Shown here: positions 38,901 to 45,716 of the stretch, in pieces
Numbering within the stretch: the first letter of the stretch is position 1
Layout of the letters: the number at the start of each line of letters is the position of its first letter
Assembly: GCF_001922985.1 (NCBI RefSeq)
Contig: NZ_MRUH01000026.1
Span: 1-56,015, forward strand
Length of the DNA stretch: 56,015 nucleotides
Source: Teredinibacter waterburyi
Lineage (GTDB): Bacteria > Pseudomonadota > Gammaproteobacteria > Pseudomonadales > Cellvibrionaceae
Direction: 5' to 3'
The notes under the pieces: model-generated
Databases searched by the model: none
Told to the model about the DNA's origin: nothing
The model's input: the letters and a program-made list of their open reading frames with translations, nothing else
Program-made: the position numbers and the translations under genes

Positions 38901-41026
38901 CCAAAAAACTTATTATCGAATTTATCCGCGTCGGCCAATATTCCTCGAAATGGAACATAGTTTGGATCTTTGCGTATTTCATCTTCAACCCAAGGGTCAA
39001 GTTCATCGGGAGCAAAGTGGGATATCGACTCCACACCATTTACTAAGTTTTGCCAAAGCACTTCCACAGTAGGTGCTCCCGGAAAGCGCCCCACCATTCC
39101 GATTACAGCCACCCCATCCGTACTGGCAGAAATTCTAGCATCGCGGGCTCTAGGCGCTCGTTCGCGGTACATCTCTGCAGCCGTCGTATTAACGACTCCC
39201 TCCAAGTAAGCAGCGAGCCTATCGATACAGCTAAATTCAAAAATCTTTACCACAGGTACGCTTTTTTTAATTGTATTTTGTATCGCGCTAGCCAAACGCA
39301 CAGCGTTTAAAGAGTTACCGCCAATCTCAAAAAAATTATCTTTAATGCCAACTTTGTTCAGCGAAAGAATTTCGGCCCAAATATCTGCCAGCGTCATCTC
39401 CATGGTCGTACGCGGGGCAATATACATCTGGCTTAGTTCTGGCCGCTCAAAATACGTTGTTACCAAAGCTCTTCGGTCCAACTTGCCATTCGGCGTAAGC
39501 GGCATCGCTTGCAAATAAATAAACCGTGCCGGAACCATGTAATTAGGTAGATTCTTTAGCAGCCCTGCACGTAAATCCGAAACATTTAGCTCTTTTCCGT
39601 CTCCTTTTCTATTTGCCACTAGGTAAGCGACTAGCTCCCTATCTTCCAAGGAATTTTCACTGGCGACCACAACGGATTCTGCAATACCGGTAAGTTTCAA
39701 AAGAGCCGATTCAATTTCACCAAGCTCTATCCTAAAACCGCGAATCTTCACCTGATTATCGATACGACCACGATATTCAATATTGCCGTCACTTAAGTAA
39801 CGGGCCAAATCGCCGGTTTTATACATTCTGGTGTTAGCTTCATTGGAAAATGGATTGCTAATGAATTTTTCTTCAGTCAATTCAGGTTTATTCCAATACC
39901 CACGCGCAACACCAACCCCAGCAAGATGAAGTTCACCCTCCTCTCCTAAAGCTACAGGTTGCAGCGACTCGTTTAAAATATAGGTTTGTATATTGGCGAT
40001 CGGCTTGCCGATGGGAACGATTTTTTTATCCGCTTGTGGCGGCGAGCAGGGCCAATGGGTTACATCAATGGCGGCCTCTGTAGGGCCATATAAATTGTGA
40101 AGTTCTGAAGAGGGAAGCAAGTCGAAAAATCGTTTAGTTAACCCAAATGGCAGGGCTTCACCGCTACACATAACCTGCCTTAGGGAGGTGATGCGGTGCA
40201 GCGAATTCGAGGAAAGAAACAAACTTAGCATGGAAGGCACAAAGTGCATGGTAGTAATAGACTGCTGCACTATAGTATCGATTAGATATTCCGTATCTCG
40301 ATGCCCTCCCGGACGGGCTATGACAATGCTCGCCCCCGTCATAAGAGGCCAAAAAAATTCCCATACGGAGACGTCGAAACTGTAAGGTGTTTTTTGCAAT
40401 ACCCTGTCGTTACCTGTGAGATTAAACGTTTCTTGCATCCACAGCAGGCGATTAACCAAACCTCGATGCTCATTTACGACACCTTTAGGCTTGCCTGTTG
40501 AGCCAGAGGTATAAATCATATAGGCCGCCGAGGTGGGCTCTGCGCACTCATCAAGATTAATCTTATCCTCGTCATCTATGTTCGCCCAGCTAGGCTCGTC
40601 TAGATACACTGATTCGAGCGAATCTGGCAAAGCTTGCCTATCCAAACTTTGCTGGGTTAACACTACTCGCACCTGAGAATCTTCGAGCATGTAGTTAAGG
40701 CGATCCAGAGGGTATTCCGGATCAAAGGGAACAAAGGCTGCACCAGCCTTAAGAATACCAACCAGAGCGACGACCATCTCGATACTACGCTCCATGTAGA
40801 CGCCAACAAGCGTATCTCGCCCGACGCCTTGAGCTCGCAGATATCGGGCTAGCTTATTTGCTCGGCCTGTCAATTCAGCATAACTTACCCTCAACCCTTC
40901 AAAATAAATGGCTATAGCATCAGGTGTTGTTGAGGCCTGAACCTCCAACAAATTGACAAGCGAAAGATTCAGCGGGTAATCGCGCTTAGTGTTATTCCAA
41001 AGCTCTAACTCACGGTCGACTATCAT
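35966..41026 (-). CDS. hybrid NRPS-PKS: adenylation(Ser) - PCP - KS - AT - ACP
   Basis: 1686 residues from the ATG at 41026 (GAGG 9 bases upstream; an ATG at 41098 adds 24 unlikely residues). The A domain (about 20-500) has YTSGSTGKPKG, YGPTEAA, YKTGD and NGKLDRR. The nine binding-pocket positions, aligned by hand to GrsA, read DVWHMSLID, almost identical to the serine code DVWHLSLID. PCP serine S572 (IGGNSLNA). KS with C808 (TGCSTSL), H944 (HGTGT), H984 (GNVGH). AT with S1253 (GHSVGE) and HAFH at 1349-1352, indicating malonyl-CoA. ACP serine S1578 (GADSL). No KR, DH or ER, so a beta-keto unit is expected: seryl plus one malonyl unit, passed to the C-PCP-TE protein. No C domain in front, so this is a loading module. 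No MbtH, phosphopantetheinyl transferase or exporter gene is in the window. Confidence 0.92.
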   Translation of the reverse strand: MIVDRELELWNNTKRDYPLNLSLVNLLEVQASTTPDAIAIYFEGLRVSYAELTGRANKLARYLRAQGVGRDTLVGVYMERSIEMVVALVGILKAGAAFVPFDPEYPLDRLNYMLEDSQVRVVLTQQSLDRQALPDSLESVYLDEPSWANIDDEDKINLDECAEPTSAAYMIYTSGSTGKPKGVVNEHRGLVNRLLWMQETFNLTGNDRVLQKTPYSFDVSVWEFFWPLMTGASIVIARPGGHRDTEYLIDTIVQQSITTMHFVPSMLSLFLSSNSLHRITSLRQVMCSGEALPFGLTKRFFDLLPSSELHNLYGPTEAAIDVTHWPCSPPQADKKIVPIGKPIANIQTYILNESLQPVALGEEGELHLAGVGVARGYWNKPELTEEKFISNPFSNEANTRMYKTGDLARYLSDGNIEYRGRIDNQVKIRGFRIELGEIESALLKLTGIAESVVVASENSLEDRELVAYLVANRKGDGKELNVSDLRAGLLKNLPNYMVPARFIYLQAMPLTPNGKLDRRALVTTYFERPELSQMYIAPRTTMEMTLADIWAEILSLNKVGIKDNFFEIGGNSLNAVRLASAIQNTIKKSVPVVKIFEFSCIDRLAAYLEGVVNTTAAEMYRERAPRARDARISASTDGVAVIGMVGRFPGAPTVEVLWQNLVNGVESISHFAPDELDPWVEDEIRKDPNYVPFRGILADADKFDNKFFGIGPLEAKVMDPQQRVFLELAWSALEKVGYTAEDFKGMIGVYAGIGDNHYYTRNVRGHKDLIKTVGSLVVGYGNEKDYIATRVSFALNLTGPSVSANTGCSTSLLAIDMAYKALEDGECDMALAGGVDIHVPQKTGQIYQQGGTFTIDGHCRPFDAEATGTMFCDGAGIVVLKRLANAIADGDKIYSVILGIAKNNDGSNKVSFLAPSVEGQTQVITLAQAQANVTADTISYVEAHGTGTPLGDPIEIEALTKAFRITSDKKQHCYIGSIKGNVGHPTIASGVAGFIKASLALHHEKIPATLHFKKANPRIDFENSPFKVVSSLTTWPRTKTPRRAGVSSFGFGGTNVHGVLEEAPLQQPSGPSREEKLLVFSAKSEPALGRMLDQFACFAEDQKFDLADAAYTLQIGRKHFEYRRSLVCADIEMVKAAIQENKAIPVTRLTTLQPHVTFMFPGQGSQYTNMGRDLYQSSAIFRENVDRCCDLLAPIMERDLRELLFPLAGDEESATVSLKDTYYTQPALFTIEYSLAQLWMSMGVQPQAFVGHSVGEFVGACLAGVFSLKEALPLISLRAKLVRGLPSGSMLSVRCSAEEILDKLNDDVQLAAANSPKLCVVAGPTEAILRFAEAIEKEGLVTRHLHTSHAFHSAMMDPVVGDFVAAVSKIKLSAPSMPLMSSCSGDWMTPEQATSPEYWGQHLRSPVMFSNAISSLMASVSGVFLEVGPRDVLTTLARQQAKGDRRGAIIPSLANSGEDRNKNEWQDVLSAMGALWQNGTNIDWKAYYAGERRLRIPLPTYPFEPSSHWLKPPQFVAHQTEESVRELESETAAKVTKQAPGGRDSVMNAIVQIISETVGIELQRSEEATPFIMLGADSLVLMQMSRLVKDRLGLDANFRQLLDTYTTPEILADTVRNRKVNSVIDDSVAVSSAEIPESKTKRNAELNAGLNAEELRHVVLGRDEHNCLAWFVSDESTELIRQIRTS

Positions 41027-41122
41027 TTCAGAAAACCTCAACGTGACGAATTTGAGCCTACCGCATATCACCCATAACAAGCAGGCAAGATGTAGCACTC
41101 ACAACATACATTCAAACGGCAA

Positions 41123-41668
41123 TTAAATTACAACACCGGTCTCTCCTTCTGCGACAAAAGACGTTGTGTCATTAACCAAAGGGTAAAATATGGCGCTAGC
41201 CGGACAGGGACTCTCGACCGTATTTTTAATAGAGTAGAGCACGCAAAAAAACGCAAAGAATAAAAATATCTCGACAGATAAAGACCAACTGGGAGGATTT
41301 ATAATCAAAGAGGGAGGCGTTATATACGCCTGATTGAGAAATGTATTGGTAAAGAGTAATGAGATACTTAAACCGCAATATTTAACGGCAACGGAAGCGG
41401 CTATAATCACCAAGAGAACTACAACCACCAAGAGAACTACAACCACCAAAGCCTCTACAATCGCCAAAACAACTAAATAGATAGGCAATATTCCGGCAAG
41501 CCTAGCCTTGCAGCAGGCATATTTGTTGAGGTCCCGAGGCAAATAGGTGGTACTCATAGCAAAACCAGAAAGCGCAAAAAATGTCACCATTTGCGGCCCT
41601 GCTGTCAACAATCCATTACGATTTTTCACTCGGCGACTAAAGTGATTAGCATAAGAAGCATAAACCAC
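41123..41668 (-). pseudogene. acyltransferase-3 family membrane protein, truncated
   Basis: 181 residues remaining from an OafA/acyltransferase-3-like protein: FFALSGFAMS, CKARLAGILPIYLVVLAI, INPPSWSLSVEIFLFF. Full members have about 350 residues, with an N-terminal RLDGLRG helix and a C-terminal set of helices, both missing here. The GTG at 41668 is directly preceded by an in-frame TAG, and no ribosome-binding site is seen. One hydrophobic segment is expanded by an 18-bp tandem repeat. It lies 97 bp upstream of the NRPS-PKS gene on the same strand, so it may once have acylated its product or a surface glycan. It could still be a short membrane protein, but decay is more likely. Confidence 0.55.
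41409..41444 (-). repeat. 18-bp tandem duplication
   Basis: CACCAAGAGAACTACAAC occurs twice back to back (41409-41426, 41427-41444), then a partial third copy. On the coding strand it repeats a Val/Leu-rich hexapeptide in a membrane helix. Confidence 0.85.
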
Positions 41669-42615
41669 CTAGGTTCCTGTTGCCACTACAATCGGACCTA
41701 AAATAGGTTATGTTTTTTAGTTCTTACGCTGAAATTTTGAGCGCAAGAACTTCCGTCCACACAATTACTTTTCTATTCTTTTGAACTAGTAAAAACAATA
41801 TCTATTGACGAATAGACACAAAACAAACAACTTCTATAATCACTCATCGATAGGCACCCCCAATTAAACCAGTCATCACGAAACCCACAATCTTAATGAA
41901 AATTGGTATCTATTCGATTATCAATAGTACGACTTTAAATATTTTCCGCTATCTCCCCTAGCAATTTATACGAGTCAATATCAATATTTTTGTAGGTATC
42001 ATAATTAGGAAATTCACCCGATAAAACTGCCACAAGCACGTGACATTATTTGCCAATAAAGACCATATCCGGGTGAGAGGTATCCACAACATTACTTCAT
42101 CCAATATACGTATCTCGCTCGCTACGATTAAACATCGTACCCACCGAGGCGCGCGAATTTATAACAAACTGAATTTAAATCTCTACTAGGTCTATCGGTT
42201 AGCGATGACGTTTTCCAATAACTGTGATGAACGCCCCTTAACCACTGAGTTTTAATATATAAGTTATCGCTGATCATTAGGGAGTTTGACGCCACTATCT
42301 TTCGCATACAACAATTCAGAATATCGGCGATTATAGATATGGGGATACGGTATTGGGGTTTACCTTATTGATTACGATAGTGTTGTGCTGCTAACGGTTA
42401 AGCTCGTTAATTTCTGTAAAAATTGAGCTTGTTGGTGCTTTATGAAATGTAACCTGAATTCGGTTACCCGAAAAGAAAGATTAGGTGACATGCTCGCGAC
42501 CTATGAGTCGGCCATGTATCGGCTCTCCATCTCACGCGCAGCAAAGGCTATATATCGGGCCCTGTTAGGGACGAAGCCAACAAAACAGTAAATGAAAATA
42601 ATCAGGAGAGTATTC
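41669..42615. other. long intergenic region with hairpins before the LPMO gene
   Basis: 947 bp. The last 220 bases hold stacked hairpins: AAGCTC (42400-42405) with GAGCTT (42425-42430), and GTAACC (42449-42454) with GGTTAC (42462-42467), plus a CCCT/AGGG stem just before the gene. They could form a structured leader for the LPMO mRNA. The ribosome-binding site AGGAGA lies 6 bases before the ATG at 42616. Nothing recognisable in 41669-42380. Confidence 0.4.
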
Positions 42616-43830
42616 ATGTTCGCATCGAAAATAATGAGAGCTACGGCAGCACTGGCTTTAATGTGCTTTGCCAACTTGGCGTTCAGTCACGGTTATATTG
42701 ATTCCCCCCCTTCGCGCCAACAACACTGTGGCGTTGACGTAAAACCGGACAACCCTTCTAGCTCCAAGTGTAATGAAGCATTCGCAAATTGGAACGGGAA
42801 CTCATCGGACTGGTATCAGTTTATGAGCGTCGTTAACCACCATCTTGGCCGCAAGGTTGTGAAGGGCACTACACACGTATGTGGTTTTGACAGTGAAAAT
42901 TGGGGCGGCGGAGCAACCCCTTGGGACACGCCAGCTAACTGGCCAACATCATCCATCAACTCGGGCAATCAAAACATTTCGTGGAATATCAGTTACGGCC
43001 CACACTTCAGCGATACCATAGAATTGGTTCACTGGATTACTAAGCCTGGTTTCACTTTTGACCCTAGCCGCGAACTTACATGGAATGATTTTGACGCAGA
43101 GCCTTTCTGTGACGAACAGATAAGTTCGGGTAATTTCGGTTCAAACCCAAATATGAGCGAGAACCAAGGCGCCAGTACTATTTCCGCAAACTGTAACGTC
43201 CCTAGCCGCTCTGGCCGACACGTTATTTATGCTGAGTGGGGCCGAAGCCCATCAACCAACGAACGCTTTTTCAGCTGTGTTGACGTAGTCTTTGGTGGTG
43301 GAGGTGGTGGCTCCTCATCGAGCTCAAGTAGTTCCTCATCGAGTTCAAGCAGCTCTTCGTCCTCCAGTAGCTCGTCATCTTCTAGTAGTAGTTCTTCGTC
43401 CTCCAGTAGTTCAAGCTCATCAAGCAGTTCTGGCTCTGGCAGTGCGTGCGTTTGTCAGTGGTACAGCGAAGGCACTTACCCGCTTTGCCAAAACTCAAAC
43501 GGCTGGGGCTGGGAAAATGGGCAAAGCTGTATAGGTGAGTCTACCTGTGAAAGTCAGAATGGCGGCAGTGGTGGTGTAGTGTGTGGTGGCGGCTCGTCGT
43601 CAAGCAGCTCTTCCAGCAGCTCAAGTTCTAGTAGCTCCTCTTCAAGCAGCTCTTCCTCAAGCAGTTCGAGCTCCTCTAGTTCCTCCAGCAGCTCTAGCTC
43701 ATCCGGTGGCTCTGGTGGCACCTGTAGTTGGTATGGATGGAACGTTCCTATCTGTACGAATACCACAAGTGGCTGGGGCAACGAAAACAATCAAACCTGC
43801 GTTTCCCAATCGGCCTGTAATTCTCAGTAA
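42616..43830 (+). CDS. AA10 lytic polysaccharide monooxygenase with two CBM10 modules
   Basis: 404 residues from the ATG at 42616, chosen because AGGAGA is properly spaced; the ATG at 42592 is not. The signal peptide ends NLAFS, leaving His25 as the mature N-terminus (HGYIDSPPSRQ), as copper LPMOs require. A second brace histidine is probably in VVNHHL (H75/H76). The AA10 domain runs to about residue 215 and resembles the cellulose-active clade. Two polyserine linkers separate two CBM10 modules (CQWYSEGTYPLC and CSWYGWNVPIC, each with GWGWEN or GWGNEN). The architecture recalls AA10 enzymes of shipworm symbionts. It oxidatively cleaves crystalline cellulose, boosting the GH5 and GH74 enzymes encoded nearby. 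Confidence 0.93.
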   Translation: MFASKIMRATAALALMCFANLAFSHGYIDSPPSRQQHCGVDVKPDNPSSSKCNEAFANWNGNSSDWYQFMSVVNHHLGRKVVKGTTHVCGFDSENWGGGATPWDTPANWPTSSINSGNQNISWNISYGPHFSDTIELVHWITKPGFTFDPSRELTWNDFDAEPFCDEQISSGNFGSNPNMSENQGASTISANCNVPSRSGRHVIYAEWGRSPSTNERFFSCVDVVFGGGGGGSSSSSSSSSSSSSSSSSSSSSSSSSSSSSSSSSSSSSSSSGSGSACVCQWYSEGTYPLCQNSNGWGWENGQSCIGESTCESQNGGSGGVVCGGGSSSSSSSSSSSSSSSSSSSSSSSSSSSSSSSSSSSSSGGSGGTCSWYGWNVPICTNTTSGWGNENNQTCVSQSACNSQ

Positions 43831-43854
43831 GTTAGGGAAAAACGCGATAGAAAA

Positions 43855-43882
43855 TGACCCAGCTACGGCTGGGTTATTTTTT
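43855..43882 (+). terminator. intrinsic terminator after the LPMO gene
   Basis: ACCCAGC (43857-43863), loop TACG, GCTGGGT (43868-43874), then TATTTTTT. Confidence 0.85.
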
Positions 43883-43978
43883 GAAGCCATGGTTATGGGT
43901 CAAGCCTAAGCTAGCCGAGTTTTCAGCGTCGCAGTTGGCAAATTAATTCAACCACCTCTATATTAAAAAGCCATAATC

Positions 43979-44014
43979 AAAAAACCCCCGCCTCCGGAAG
44001 AGGTGGGGGTTTTG
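43979..44014 (-). terminator. intrinsic terminator of the CBM2/CBM10 protein gene
   Basis: AAAACCCCCGCCTC (43981-43994) pairs with GAGGTGGGGGTTTT (44000-44013), 5-base loop. About 40 bases downstream of the minus-strand stop at 44053; it may work in both directions. Confidence 0.8.
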
Positions 44015-44052
44015 ATTTAACGTCGACTAAACGATTAGTTCCAGTGGATTGG

Positions 44053-45186
44053 CTACATTGGATTGCCACAAGCTGTAATGCCAATACACGTTTCGCCGTT
44101 CTCATTGCCCCAACCGCTCGACTGGTTCTCGCAAATCGAAACGGGCCAACCGTACCAATTGCACATTTGGTTCCCACCACTACTGGAAGAACTTGAAGAG
44201 GACGATGAAGAACTACCCGTTGCCCCCTCCAATAAACAGTAACCCTCGTTGAGATCAAACTGGCTAGGGATAGTAGGATTGCCAGGCTGGGTTCGCTGAG
44301 CCTGAAAGCCAAACGAAATAGAGCCGTTAACTGGAATACTGCCATTCCAACGGCTAGCGCTATTCGAGGCTGTAACCCGTGTAGCATTACTGGTGTAATC
44401 GGCGTTCCAACCAGAAACAAAGCTTTCTCCTAAGCCTAGATCCCAACCAATATCGTAGCCTTCGATTGCGGCTTCGCTGCTGTTGTTGATAGTGAGGTTC
44501 ACCTGATAAGTATTGCCCCAACTGCCGGTTATGTCGTAGTTCACCTCACACAGCTGGGGGGCCGCGTTTGGTGCTGCTGTGCAAGGCGCAGTTCCACCAC
44601 CATAGCCGCAGCCTCCAGGAGCACCGCAATTTATACTAAGACCCAGCTCCAGATAATCAATATTAGGGCTGCCTGCATCCGAAGTCGTATACAAACTGGC
44701 CTTACTGTAACGGGTCACCCCGCCCTCAACTTGATAACGCTCTTCCTGCCACACATCCCAACCACCCGTCGGTTCAAACACAAATTCGACGGTGTGAGTC
44801 TCATCGCCATTACTTAACTCTAAGTTCATCGGTTTAGCTGTGGAACTACCGTTGGCATAGCGAATAAAAACAAGACCGTAACTCACCGCCGCGGGCCCAC
44901 CTTCAAGAATGTACTCCGGAAAATACACGTAGCTTTGAGGTTCATCATTTGGATTAAAATAATCGTCGTTTACAGAACCGCTGTATACATGCTCAACAAA
45001 ACCGTCACTAGTGTCGCATACCTCATCACCTTGCAAACGCAGCATATAAAAACTCCCTCCGGAGGAGGATGACGTAGAGGATGACGATGACGAGCTGCTA
45101 CTAGCAGACGTTTGCGCAAACAAAAGCGGGCTGGATAGGCCTATAGTAATCGTAAGTAAAAGCTGTACTGCCGAATTGATTCTCAT
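44053..45186 (-). CDS. secreted multi-CBM protein: CBM35/6-like - CBM2 - CBM10, no enzyme domain
   Basis: 377 residues; ATG at 45186 with AAGGA upstream, signal peptide ending PLLFAQ, then a short polyserine linker. Residues about 45-180 form a beta-sandwich resembling CBM35/CBM6 (YVYFPEYILEGG, YGLVFIRYANGS, WDVWQEERYQVEGG, YLELGLSINC). A Gly/Cys-rich hinge (CGAPGGCGYGGG) leads to a CBM2 (CEVNYDITGSWGNTYQVNLTI to GYCLLEG) with its tryptophans in GWNADYTS and SRWNGSIPV. After a second polyserine linker comes a CBM10 (CNWYGWPVSIC, GWGNENGETC). No catalytic domain is present. It probably binds cellulose or hemicellulose extracellularly as a helper, or tethers cells or other proteins. It converges with the LPMO gene. 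Its upstream region carries the 140-bp-spaced direct repeats. Confidence 0.87.
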   Translation of the reverse strand: MRINSAVQLLLTITIGLSSPLLFAQTSASSSSSSSSSTSSSSGGSFYMLRLQGDEVCDTSDGFVEHVYSGSVNDDYFNPNDEPQSYVYFPEYILEGGPAAVSYGLVFIRYANGSSTAKPMNLELSNGDETHTVEFVFEPTGGWDVWQEERYQVEGGVTRYSKASLYTTSDAGSPNIDYLELGLSINCGAPGGCGYGGGTAPCTAAPNAAPQLCEVNYDITGSWGNTYQVNLTINNSSEAAIEGYDIGWDLGLGESFVSGWNADYTSNATRVTASNSASRWNGSIPVNGSISFGFQAQRTQPGNPTIPSQFDLNEGYCLLEGATGSSSSSSSSSSSSGGNQMCNWYGWPVSICENQSSGWGNENGETCIGITACGNPM

Positions 45187-45213
45187 ACCGATTCCTTTTT
45201 CAGGTTTATTGTT

Positions 45214-45445
45214 ATCCTTGCGAGCACATCGCAGTCGCGATAGAACCCGGTTCGCAGAGAGGCGAGATTCGACAATAGAATTTATTTCTAATCACTTCAA
45301 CAGTGACATGTGCCACAGCTCACTTTTTGGCAGATTATTTTGTAATTCAAGTGATCCTTGTGAGCACATTGCAGTCGCGATAACGCCTAGTTCTCAAACA
45401 AGCGATTTTTAACAATGGAATTGATTACATCAGTGATAAGCGTCA
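45214..45445. repeat. pair of imperfect direct repeats upstream of the CBM gene
   Basis: ATCCTTGCGAGCACATCGCA at 45214 and its near copy at 45354 (two differences in the first 20 bases) are followed by GTCGCGATA in both. Weaker similarity continues to about 45310 and 45445 (GCGAT...ACAAT.GAATT). Copy spacing is 140 bp. Lying just 5' of the minus-strand CBM gene, they could be duplicated control sequences. The rest of 45187-45624 holds no gene. Confidence 0.7.
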
Positions 45446-45624
45446 ACGCTGTATTTTGGGTTTATATTTTGAGGTTCTAATTTCTTAGATAAAACACTTT
45501 TTAAAATTTTGATTCATTCGTAGATCCCGCTACTAAATTTCAACAAACACGGACATGAGGTTTGGCGTACACCTAGATATCCATAGGTGCAGCATTTGGC
45601 GTTGCTTTTGATGAAGACATATCC

Positions 45625-45656
45625 AAAAAAAGCCACGAACATAGTCGCGGCTTTTT
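45625..45656 (-). terminator. intrinsic terminator after the unknown secreted protein gene
   Basis: AAAAAAGCCACGA pairs with TCGCGGCTTTTT (one internal mismatch), loop ACATAG; 60 bases past the stop at 45717. Symmetric A and T runs would let it act in both directions. Confidence 0.75.
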
Positions 45657-45716
45657 GGCATGCCTAGATTTCAATCTAACAATGCAATAGAGACACTAGT
45701 CTTTATTGCTAAGCTA

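Noticed and set aside
41409-41444. Short tandem repeats as a possible CRISPR array
   Set aside because: Back-to-back copies with no spacers; coding repeat expansion is the simpler reading. The hexamer tracts at 12828 and 22412 were rejected as CRISPR for the same reason.
41805-41840. TTGACG ... TATAAT as a promoter for the LPMO region
   Set aside because: The spacer is 24 bp, too long for a normal sigma-70 promoter, and the LPMO start is about 780 bp away.
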